A stretch of DNA of 8,085 nucleotides from the NCBI GenBank assembly GCA_017623265.1, contig JAGAPM010000117.1, positions 1-8,085 of the forward strand. Direction: 5' to 3'. A model generated the notes under the pieces. That model had not been told where the DNA came from. It saw only the letters and a list, made by a program, of their open reading frames with translations, and searched no databases. Positions 1-5,625 of the stretch are shown here, in pieces. Each line of letters begins with the position of its first letter. Within the stretch, counting starts at the first letter, position 1. The DNA is from Lentisphaeria bacterium. Lineage in GTDB: Bacteria; Verrucomicrobiota; Lentisphaeria; Victivallales; UBA1829. A program made the position numbers and the translations under genes.

Positions 1-10
1 AAAATGTCGG

Positions 11-38
11 CTTTTTCAGTCGAGGATACTTGAAAAAG
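11..38. repeat. Inverted repeat, 8-base arms
   Basis: CTTTTTCA (11-18) is the exact reverse complement of TGAAAAAG (31-38), with a 12-base spacer. It is AT-rich and has no adjacent T-tract on the plus strand, so it could be the remnant of a terminator for a gene to the left, an operator or chance. No coding sequence is seen in bases 1-163. Confidence 0.35.
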
Positions 39-67
39 AGAAGTCAAAGCGTTAACGTAAAACACAG

Positions 68-90
68 AAAAATCTCATTCGGAGATTTTT
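68..90. terminator. Candidate weak intrinsic terminator or leader hairpin
   Basis: AAAAATCTC (68-76) pairs perfectly with GAGATTTTT (82-90) around the 5-base loop ATTCG. The nine-base stem ends in five Ts on the plus strand and, by symmetry, in a T-run on the minus strand too, so it could act in either direction. The stem has only three G:C pairs, so it would be a weak terminator. It may instead fold in the leader of the repeat-protein gene at 164. Confidence 0.4.
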
Positions 91-92
91 AA

Positions 93-115
93 ACAGAAAC
101 AATCGGAATTTCTGT
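93..115. repeat. Inverted repeat in the leader of the secreted repeat protein
   Basis: ACAGAAA (93-99) pairs with TTTCTGT (109-115) around nine bases. The same ACAGAAA heptamer also occurs in direct orientation at 64-70, just before the preceding hairpin. It is the third inverted repeat in this 163-base gap. It could be an operator or leader structure for the gene at 164. I see no convincing -35/-10 pair here to anchor it. Confidence 0.3.
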
Positions 116-163
116 CAAAAAGATATTGATAGAGGTTCCCTCAAAAAACACCGGAGAAACAAT

Positions 164-1195
164 ATGAGTATTTTGCTGCTGCCGTTCTTTTTTTTATTTT
201 ATGCCGCTCCTGTAAATGCCGGAGATGCAGACAATACTGAAACATGGAACACCTTATCCGCCACCTCCGGCTGCATCGGCGAAAAAATCTTTTTCAACAG
301 CGACTGGCAGGCATTTTTTGCAGAGCTCAAAAGCGATGCAGAAAAGTTTGAGTTGCTGTTGGCTGTATTCCCTGATAAAAAGGAATCAAAAATCCACATC
401 TGCAACTGGAAAAATGCGTCTAACGGGGTGCTTGCGGTTCTGACTGCCGAACAGGTCACGGGGCGGTCATGGCTGGACTATAACGGTAAAAATCCCGTGA
501 TCCTTGAGGCTGTCAAGCAGGCAAAAACGACTTTACCTCAACACGGTCCATTGAAAAAAATTCTCGCCGATCCAGCGTGCGTACAGGATTTGCAGGACTT
601 CTTCCGTCGGGGGTATGCTGCCGTCACAAAAGTTCCGGATGAGGAATTTCCATTCTGGTACTCCGCATTTTCGCCCTCATGGACGCCGCTTCAGTTATCG
701 TGCTTTCCCTTTGCGTTGTTTCACGAACAGAAAACTTCCGTGTACGGACTGGATCTCGGCTTGATCGGCAGAATACAGGACAAGGCGTATGGGCTCTCTT
801 TTGCCCCTCTCTTCAGCTGCACACGAAATCATTGCGGCATCAATCTTTCCGGCGTTTTTGCATTGAGCGGAACAAACAACGGACTCACCATTGCTCCGGT
901 CACGATGACACAGGACAATCACGGGGGGGTGATCGGCTTGATCAATACCGGTGTCGCAGAACAGGAATCCGGCGGGGTACAGATCGGACTGATCAATGGG
1001 GCGAATAATGGCATCCTGCAAATCGGGCTGTTCAATCAGGGGCACGATAACAGCAAAGTACAGATCGGTTTATACAACGAGTCTGGCAGCAGCATCCAGT
1101 TCGGACTAATCAATTACAATGCCGATGCCCTGATCCCGTGGATGCCGCTTATCAATTTCTCCATGCCGGATAAAGTGGAAACATTTGCCGAATAA
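164..1195 (+). CDS. Secreted protein of unknown function with LA_2272-type C-terminal surface repeats
   Basis: A 343-residue protein. The ATG has a GGAG ribosome site at 153-156, seven bases upstream. Residues 1-19 look like a signal peptide: a hydrophobic run rich in L and F, then VNA before G20, a plausible signal peptidase I site. The n-region is unusual in lacking Lys and Arg. Residues about 20-170 are a mixed region I do not recognise. From about 175 the sequence becomes rich in short beta-like YGLxxG / GINLSG / GLxxAP units. Five clear repeats follow: VIGLIN (256-261), VQIGLIN (272-278), LQIGLFN (285-291), VQIGLYN (299-305) and IQFGLIN (311-317). The tail has NYNADALIPWMPLINFS (317-333), the kind of ending seen in LA_2272-type surface-repeat proteins, named after a Leptospira protein. 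There is no lipobox Cys, so it is probably exported to the periplasm or cell surface. Family assignment is by motif memory and the function is unknown. It seems monocistronic, because a new promoter lies downstream. Confidence 0.85.
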   Translation: MSILLLPFFFLFYAAPVNAGDADNTETWNTLSATSGCIGEKIFFNSDWQAFFAELKSDAEKFELLLAVFPDKKESKIHICNWKNASNGVLAVLTAEQVTGRSWLDYNGKNPVILEAVKQAKTTLPQHGPLKKILADPACVQDLQDFFRRGYAAVTKVPDEEFPFWYSAFSPSWTPLQLSCFPFALFHEQKTSVYGLDLGLIGRIQDKAYGLSFAPLFSCTRNHCGINLSGVFALSGTNNGLTIAPVTMTQDNHGGVIGLINTGVAEQESGGVQIGLINGANNGILQIGLFNQGHDNSKVQIGLYNESGSSIQFGLINYNADALIPWMPLINFSMPDKVETFAE

Positions 1196-1244
1196 AAAAC
1201 GGTCTTTTTTGATTTAATTTTTCCCGAATGGCATTCTTTCCCAC

Positions 1245-1272
1245 TTGCAGAAGAAAAATCCTGTGCTATATT
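1245..1272 (+). promoter_or_regulatory. Extended -10 sigma-70-type promoter for the DUF5107 gene
   Basis: TTGCAG (1245-1250), a 16-base spacer, then TATATT (1267-1272, five of six consensus bases) preceded by an extended -10 TG at 1264-1265. Transcription would begin near 1279 and give a leader of about 40 bases before the ATG at 1320. The -35 box matches consensus only at TTG, but the extended -10 compensates. The site also argues against the in-frame TTG at 1245 being the translation start. Confidence 0.55.
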
Positions 1273-1319
1273 CTGCACGAGTCCCCGAAACAGCATCATT
1301 CCACAGATGGAGTACGATC

Positions 1320-3323
1320 ATGACTGAACTGCGTTTTGAAGATGAAATTTTTTTGAGTGCAGATCTTTCCGGACAATCTGCCATGCCTGCCATGAAAGCC
1401 AATGGCGGCGGAACATTGAAGTATGAACTTTCGGATGAAGCCGGACTCTACATCGGCTTCGGCTCCCGCTCCTGCGCCATGCCCTCCAAGCTGCAGGATC
1501 AATACGGTTCCGATCTGCAGCCCCGTGTCTGGAAAACGGCAGTGCTGGAAAACGATCACCTCAAGGCGACTTTTCTCCCCGATCTGGGCGGGAAACTGGT
1601 CCGCCTGCTGGATAAACATACCGGACGGGACCTTGTCACAAACAACCCGGTGATCAAGCCGGGGAATCTGGCGATCTGCAATGCGTGGTGTTCCGGCGGT
1701 GTGGAGTGGAATATCGGCTCCATCGGACATCATGTACGAACCTGCCGCCCCATGTTCATGGCGCGGGCGAAATCCTTTCACGGCACGCCTGTTCTGCGGT
1801 TTTACGAGTTGAGCCGGGAAAACGGTGTGAGCTATCAGCTGGAATTTTTCCTGCCGGATGACTCCAGATTCCTCTTCGTCCGTACCCGGATCTACAACCA
1901 CCACCGGAAAGTCGTGCCCATGTACTGGTGGTCCAACATCGCCGTGGATGAAGGAGATGATCTGCGGGTGGTCACGCCGGCACAGGAAGTATTTTCCAAC
2001 GCTTATCTCGACAACCTGGGGCACATTCTGACGCAAGTCCCAATGCCGGTCCTGCCCGAGGGATATGACGGCACTTACCCGAAAAACTTCCCTCTCGCCA
2101 AAGACCTGTTTTTCCGTCTGTTGCCCGAACAACGCAAGTTTGAAGCCGCCATCTACGGCGATGGCTGGGGGCTTTGTCAGACATCCACCGACCGTCTCAA
2201 AGGACGCAAACTTTTTGTCTGGGGCAGATCATCCGGCGGCATGAACTGGCAGAAACGGCTCACCTCCCCCGAAGGCAGACCCTATGTGGAAATTCAGGCG
2301 GGTCTCGCTCATACACAAATGGAATGTCTGCCCATGCCGCCCCGTACCGCATGGGAATGGATGGAAGCATACGGCGCCCTTCAGACCGATCCGGAAATCG
2401 TACACGGTTCCGACTGGACCGCCGCCGGACAGGAAGTCGCCGACAAACTGCAGGCTGCCCTGCCCCGGGAAAAGATGGATGCTCTTCTGGCTGAAACCAG
2501 AGAGGCATTTGCCCTTCAGCCTGCGGAAGAGATCATTTCCCGCGGTTCCGGTTGGGGGGCGCTGGAGGCAGCACGATGCGGCAAAGAATTTCCTGCGCAT
2601 CTCGATTTCACTTCACCCGATCCCGAACCGGCGATCTGGCACGAATTATTGAAGACCGGCGCCATGCCGGATCTGGACATGACTGTGCCGCCCCCGTCTT
2701 ATATGGTTCAGGATGAATATTTTGAACTGCTTAAGACTGCTCCGGAAAACGACTTGCGCAATCTTCAGCTTGGTTTGGGGTATTACTTCCGGAAAGACTT
2801 TGAACGGGCAGAAATGCTGTTCCGCAGCGTTCCCGGATATACGGCGCAGTATGCACTGGCAAATACCGCACTTTGTCAGAAAGATCCGGAGAAGGCAGCG
2901 GAATATTTCCGTCTGGCATTTGCAGGCGGCGATCCGACCGTTGTCCGGGAGGGACTGCAGGCAATGTGCCGCAATAAGCAGTTTGACTCTGTACTTTCTG
3001 CCTACATCAAACTGCCCGAAGACTTGAAAGCGATCCCGGCGCATCAGCTCTGTTACATCGAAGCCCTGATCGAAACGGGACATCCGGATGAAGCCGAAGT
3101 GCTGCTCATGCAGGACAACGGGATCGAACTGCCCCAGCTGCAGGAAGGAGAAGTTTCCCTCTCTAATCTTTATCTTGCCATCCGGAAAGCAAAAGCCGCC
3201 CGTGAAGGAAAAGAGATCAACCCCAAAACCGAACCGATCCCGGAACGGCTGGATTACCGCATGAGCCACATCGACGGCGAACCGGGCAAGTACGGAGCAC
3301 GTTATCCCCGCGAATCAGTATAA
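1320..3323 (+). CDS. DUF5107 domain protein with C-terminal TPR-like region
   Basis: A 667-residue protein with no signal peptide, so probably cytoplasmic. The reading frame stays open back to a TTG at 1245. I chose the ATG at 1320 because GGAG (1309-1312) sits seven bases upstream and 1245 falls in the promoter's -35 box. Residues about 60-370 resemble DUF5107, a beta-rich domain with a mutarotase-like look: LENDHLKATFLPDLGGKL near the start, GGVEWN at 126-131 and YWWSN at 202-206. The last third (about 476 onward) is helical with TPR-like pairs, such as LGYYFRKDFERAEMLF followed by ALCQKDPEKAAEYFRLAF. Relatives I recall are longer, around 1,000 residues or more, with more TPR units, so this looks like a compact version. 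A role in carbohydrate metabolism or glycan handling is often guessed from the fold but is not shown here. It likely shares a transcript with the membrane protein 37 bases downstream. Confidence 0.85.
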   Translation: MTELRFEDEIFLSADLSGQSAMPAMKANGGGTLKYELSDEAGLYIGFGSRSCAMPSKLQDQYGSDLQPRVWKTAVLENDHLKATFLPDLGGKLVRLLDKHTGRDLVTNNPVIKPGNLAICNAWCSGGVEWNIGSIGHHVRTCRPMFMARAKSFHGTPVLRFYELSRENGVSYQLEFFLPDDSRFLFVRTRIYNHHRKVVPMYWWSNIAVDEGDDLRVVTPAQEVFSNAYLDNLGHILTQVPMPVLPEGYDGTYPKNFPLAKDLFFRLLPEQRKFEAAIYGDGWGLCQTSTDRLKGRKLFVWGRSSGGMNWQKRLTSPEGRPYVEIQAGLAHTQMECLPMPPRTAWEWMEAYGALQTDPEIVHGSDWTAAGQEVADKLQAALPREKMDALLAETREAFALQPAEEIISRGSGWGALEAARCGKEFPAHLDFTSPDPEPAIWHELLKTGAMPDLDMTVPPPSYMVQDEYFELLKTAPENDLRNLQLGLGYYFRKDFERAEMLFRSVPGYTAQYALANTALCQKDPEKAAEYFRLAFAGGDPTVVREGLQAMCRNKQFDSVLSAYIKLPEDLKAIPAHQLCYIEALIETGHPDEAEVLLMQDNGIELPQLQEGEVSLSNLYLAIRKAKAAREGKEINPKTEPIPERLDYRMSHIDGEPGKYGARYPRESV

Positions 3324-3350
3324 AAACTTAAAATCAGTATAAAAACTTAA
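3313..3350 (+). repeat. Perfect 19-base tandem duplication
   Basis: AATCAGTATAAAAACTTAA occurs twice with no mismatch and no spacer, at 3313-3331 and 3332-3350. The first copy contains the last codons and TAA stop (3321-3323) of the DUF5107 gene. The second runs up to the GGAG ribosome site (3351-3354) of the next gene. The duplication changes neither protein and only lengthens the gap from 18 to 37 bases. The lack of any mismatch suggests a recent slippage event. Confidence 0.9.
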
Positions 3351-3360
3351 GGAGAAAATT

Positions 3361-4014
3361 ATGGAACAAAATACAACTTTATTTGCACTGATCCTTGCAG
3401 CATTTCTGGACGGTTTGATCCACACCATTGCCGGACCGGATCATTATCTGCCCTTTGTTGCTCTCTCCAAAAGCCGAAACTACGGCTGGTTCAAAACGAT
3501 CCTCTGGACAATCCTCTGCGGGATCGGTCATGTGGGCAGTGCATTTTTGTTGGCGGCAGGATTCCTTTTTGCCGCGAATCTGCTTTCTGAAGCACAGTTT
3601 GAATGGCTGGAAACATGGCGTGGCGACATTGCAGCATACGCCCTGATCGGCATGGGTGCCGCCGTGATCCTTCACGCCCTGCACCGCCGCTGGAAACACC
3701 GGGCGGAACAACAGCACCCCCATAACCACAACTCCGGACAACTCTCCTACTGGGTCATTTTCATCATCTTTGTATTGGGTCCCTGCGAAGCATTACTGCC
3801 CCTGCTGACGGCATCGGCGGTACTGGGGCTGGCGAGTGTGCTGCTGGTCACGCTGGTCTTCACAGCAACCACATTGCTCACCATGCTCGGCGCAGTTCTG
3901 ATCTGCCGGTACGGACTGGAGAAATTCCGTCTGCCGTGGCTGGAGAAATATGCAGCAGAACTGGCGGGTGCGACCGTGATGCTCTGCGGGATCGCCATCT
4001 GCCTCGGTTTGTAA
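3361..4014 (+). CDS. UreH/NiCoT-like polytopic membrane protein, putative nickel or cobalt transporter
   Basis: A 217-residue inner membrane protein with about six hydrophobic segments (roughly 7-30, 47-75, 88-106, 129-150, 153-181, 198-217). Ribosome site GGAG at 3351-3354 lies six bases before the ATG. Helix 1 carries H21-T-I-A-G-P-D-H28. This resembles the HxxxxDH signature that binds metal in NiCoT permeases and the HxxxGPDH form seen in UreH-like urease accessory proteins. A second motif, GIGHVGSA (54-61), and GPCEALLPLL (140-149) also fit the UreH / TauE-SafE-like superfamily. The cytoplasmic loop at about 105-123 has six histidines (105, 108, 113, 119, 121, 123), suggesting transition-metal binding. 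No urease or hydrogenase genes are nearby, so substrate and direction (uptake or efflux) are open. It sits 37 bases after the DUF5107 gene and probably depends on its promoter. Confidence 0.8.
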   Translation: MEQNTTLFALILAAFLDGLIHTIAGPDHYLPFVALSKSRNYGWFKTILWTILCGIGHVGSAFLLAAGFLFAANLLSEAQFEWLETWRGDIAAYALIGMGAAVILHALHRRWKHRAEQQHPHNHNSGQLSYWVIFIIFVLGPCEALLPLLTASAVLGLASVLLVTLVFTATTLLTMLGAVLICRYGLEKFRLPWLEKYAAELAGATVMLCGIAICLGL

Positions 4015-4016
4015 AG

Positions 4017-4598
4017 TCAGACTGAATGTCTTTTCTGCACGATTTCAGAAAGGAACCAGCTTGCGACCCGGAGATCTTTGCCCAACTCCGGGTGAAAAGT
4101 CATTGCCAACTGATTTCCCTGACGGACTGCCGTGATCCTGCCCTGATGTTCCGCCAGCACCTCTGTCCCCGGCGCACAAAATTCAAATTGAGGTGCCCGG
4201 ATGAAGCTCATCGGAACATCCGGCAGACCGGCAAACGACCCGTGAATAAAAAAACTGTCAAGCTGTCTGCCGTATGCGTTACGCCGGACAACCGCATTCA
4301 GGGTACCGAAATGAGATACGGGATCATCCAACAGCTGCCGGGCAAGCAGGATGGTTCCGGCACAGGTCGCCATCACCGGCAGACCGTTTCCGATCCGTTC
4401 CCGCAAAATCTCTATCAGGTCCAGTTCCCGCAGCAGTTTTCCCTGTACCGTACTTTCTCCACCGGGCAGGATGAGCGCATCAGCATGGTGTTCCAGATCT
4501 TTTTTCTGCCGGATCTGAAATGTATCGCAGCCCAAAGAACGGAATCCGGCTTCATGCTCGGCAAAATCGCCCTGCAGGGCAAGGATCGCAATTTTCAT
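4017..4598 (-). CDS. pdxT: Pyridoxal 5'-phosphate synthase glutaminase subunit PdxT
   Basis: A 193-residue class I glutamine amidotransferase, close to the usual PdxT length. It hydrolyses glutamine and passes ammonia to PdxS for pyridoxal 5'-phosphate synthesis in the cytoplasm. Visible family marks are the N-terminal IAILALQGDFAEHE, PGGEST (45-50), the nucleophile Cys79 in MATCAG, RNAYGRQ (106-112), and FHPEL with His169 and Glu171 completing the triad. All expected catalytic residues are present. The start overlaps the pdxS stop as TGATG, so translation is probably coupled. A G-run on the coding strand (4604-4608) lies five bases upstream. Its stop is two bases from the stop of the convergent membrane-protein gene, with no visible terminator between them. 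Confidence 0.97.
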   Translation of the reverse strand: MKIAILALQGDFAEHEAGFRSLGCDTFQIRQKKDLEHHADALILPGGESTVQGKLLRELDLIEILRERIGNGLPVMATCAGTILLARQLLDDPVSHFGTLNAVVRRNAYGRQLDSFFIHGSFAGLPDVPMSFIRAPQFEFCAPGTEVLAEHQGRITAVRQGNQLAMTFHPELGKDLRVASWFLSEIVQKRHSV

Positions 4599-5473
4599 CA
4601 GATCCCCCGTTCTTCCATAATGACCTTGATCTCTGCCGGATTGATCCCCACCATCGCCTCACCGAGACCGGTGGAAAGTTCTGCCAGCATACCGGCATCC
4701 TGATAATTGGTCACAGCCTTAACGATCGCCGCCGCCCGTTTTGCCGGATCACCGGATTTGAAAATACCGGATCCCACAAAAACGCCTTCCGCCCCGAGCA
4801 TCATCATCAGAGCAGCATCCGCAGGAGTCGCCACGCCTCCGGCGGCAAAGTTGACAACCGGCAGTTTTCCGGTGCTGCGGACCTTGTCCAGCAGATGGAA
4901 CGGAACCTGCAAGGTCTTCGCCGCTTCATACAGTTCATCATCCGCCATAGAATTTACACGGCGGATCTCCTGCATCATTTTCCGCATGTGCCGTACTGCC
5001 TGAACCACATCGCCGGTACCGGGTTCTCCTTTGGTCCGGATCATCGCTGCTCCTTCCGCGATCCGGCGCAGCGCTTCGCCAAGATCCCGCGCACCGCAAA
5101 CAAAGGGAATCTTGAACGCCTGCTTGTTGATGTGATAAACATCATCTGCCGGACTCAGGACTTCGCTCTCATCAATATAATCGATCCCGATCGCTTCGAG
5201 GATCCGGGCTTCGGCAATGTGTCCGATCCGGCATTTCGCCATGACCGGAATGGATACCGCCTCCTGAATTCCCCGGATCATTCCGGGATCACTCATGCGG
5301 GAAACACCGCCTGCCGCCCGGATGTCAGCGGGGATCCGTTCCAAAGCCATTACAGCACATGCTCCGGCATCTTCTGCGATTCTCGCCTGTTCAGGCGTGG
5401 TCACATCCATAATTACGCCGCCTTTCAGCATTTTCGCCAGGTCACAATTCAATTCATACTGTGTGTTTTTCAT
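4598..5473 (-). CDS. pdxS: Pyridoxal 5'-phosphate synthase lyase subunit PdxS
   Basis: A 291-residue (beta/alpha)8-barrel enzyme that makes pyridoxal 5'-phosphate from ribose 5-phosphate, glyceraldehyde 3-phosphate and ammonia supplied by PdxT. This is the DXP-independent B6 route. Key residues are in place: Asp23 in GGVIMDVTT, Lys80 in PVMAKCRIGH and Lys148 in MIRTKGEPGTG. They match the catalytic Asp and the two substrate-linked lysines known from characterised PdxS enzymes. FAAGGVATPADAALMMMLGAEGVFVGSGIFKS fits the phosphate-binding end of the barrel (given here only as a family mark). I placed the start at 5473, not at the ATG six bases upstream (5479): AGGAG abuts the 5479 ATG but sits six bases from 5473, and MKNTQYELN is the more natural N-terminus. 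Its stop overlaps the pdxT start. It has its own promoter after the feoB terminator. Confidence 0.97.
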   Translation of the reverse strand: MKNTQYELNCDLAKMLKGGVIMDVTTPEQARIAEDAGACAVMALERIPADIRAAGGVSRMSDPGMIRGIQEAVSIPVMAKCRIGHIAEARILEAIGIDYIDESEVLSPADDVYHINKQAFKIPFVCGARDLGEALRRIAEGAAMIRTKGEPGTGDVVQAVRHMRKMMQEIRRVNSMADDELYEAAKTLQVPFHLLDKVRSTGKLPVVNFAAGGVATPADAALMMMLGAEGVFVGSGIFKSGDPAKRAAAIVKAVTNYQDAGMLAELSTGLGEAMVGINPAEIKVIMEERGI

Positions 5474-5479
5474 GTTCAT

Positions 5480-5484
5480 CTCCT
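5480..5484 (-). promoter_or_regulatory. pdxS ribosome binding site that decides the start
   Basis: On the minus strand AGGAG is directly followed by ATGAACATG. The first ATG (5479) touches the Shine-Dalgarno sequence, leaving no spacer. The second ATG (5473) has a normal six-base spacer and is preferred. Confidence 0.75.
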
Positions 5485-5493
5485 GATTTGATC

Positions 5494-5521
5494 GTTGTAT
5501 GATCTTTTACGATACAGTCAA
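5494..5521 (-). promoter_or_regulatory. Candidate sigma-70-type promoter for pdxST
   Basis: On the minus strand TTGACT (5521-5516, five of six consensus bases) is followed after 16 bases by TACAAC (5499-5494, four of six). Transcription would begin near 5487, giving a leader of only about 13 bases before the 5473 start. A GATC-N7-GATC inverted pair (5490-5504) overlaps the -10 box and could be an operator, but arms this short may be chance. A perfect TATAAT also exists on this strand at 5560-5555, but its -35 region would fall in the feoB terminator. Confidence 0.45.
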
Positions 5522-5570
5522 CCGGAGAAGAATACAAATATTAAAATTGTATGGATTATAAATAAGAGAC

Positions 5571-5602
5571 AAAAAAAAGGCCGCCGCAGAAGCGACAGCC
5601 TT
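5571..5602 (-). terminator. Rho-independent terminator after feoB
   Basis: On the minus strand AAGGCTGTCGC (5602-5592) and GCGGCGGCCTT (5587-5577) form an 11-pair stem with two G:U pairs and a TTCT loop. A run of six further Ts (5576-5571) follows, which with the two T's of the stem makes eight in a row. It starts 24 bases after the feoB stop. It has no T-tract in the opposite direction, so it acts on the feoAB transcript and separates it from pdxST. Confidence 0.92.
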
Positions 5603-5625
5603 CAGATTTTGCTTTACCGGAACGG

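Noticed and set aside
1..163. A small gene or non-coding RNA in the left intergenic stretch
   Set aside because: No open frame with a ribosome site was seen, and the inverted repeats do not match any RNA family I recognise.
1194..1210. A6-CGGTC-T6 as a terminator after the repeat-protein gene
   Set aside because: The stem would be A:U pairs only, which is too weak to call an intrinsic terminator, although the T-run lies where one would be expected.
1245..1319. N-terminal extension of the DUF5107 protein from a TTG at 1245
   Set aside because: The TTG coincides with the -35 element of a good extended -10 promoter, and the ATG at 1320 has a well-placed GGAG. The 25 extra residues show no domain character.
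1296..2132. A 278-codon minus-strand frame opposite the DUF5107 gene
   Set aside because: No motif, and the plus strand has a promoter, ribosome site and conserved DUF5107 features over the same stretch.
2646..3269. A 207-codon minus-strand frame opposite the TPR-like region
   Set aside because: A shadow of the TPR-coding strand, with no motif in its translation.
4520..5491. A 323-codon open frame on the plus strand, antisense to pdxS and pdxT
   Set aside because: It lies opposite clear PdxS and PdxT sequences, has low-complexity His/Arg-rich translation and no family resemblance.
5555..5560. Perfect TATAAT on the minus strand as the pdxST -10 box
   Set aside because: The -35 position falls in the feoB terminator stem with no TTGACA-like sequence. 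The TTGACT/TACAAC pair nearer pdxS is a better fit.
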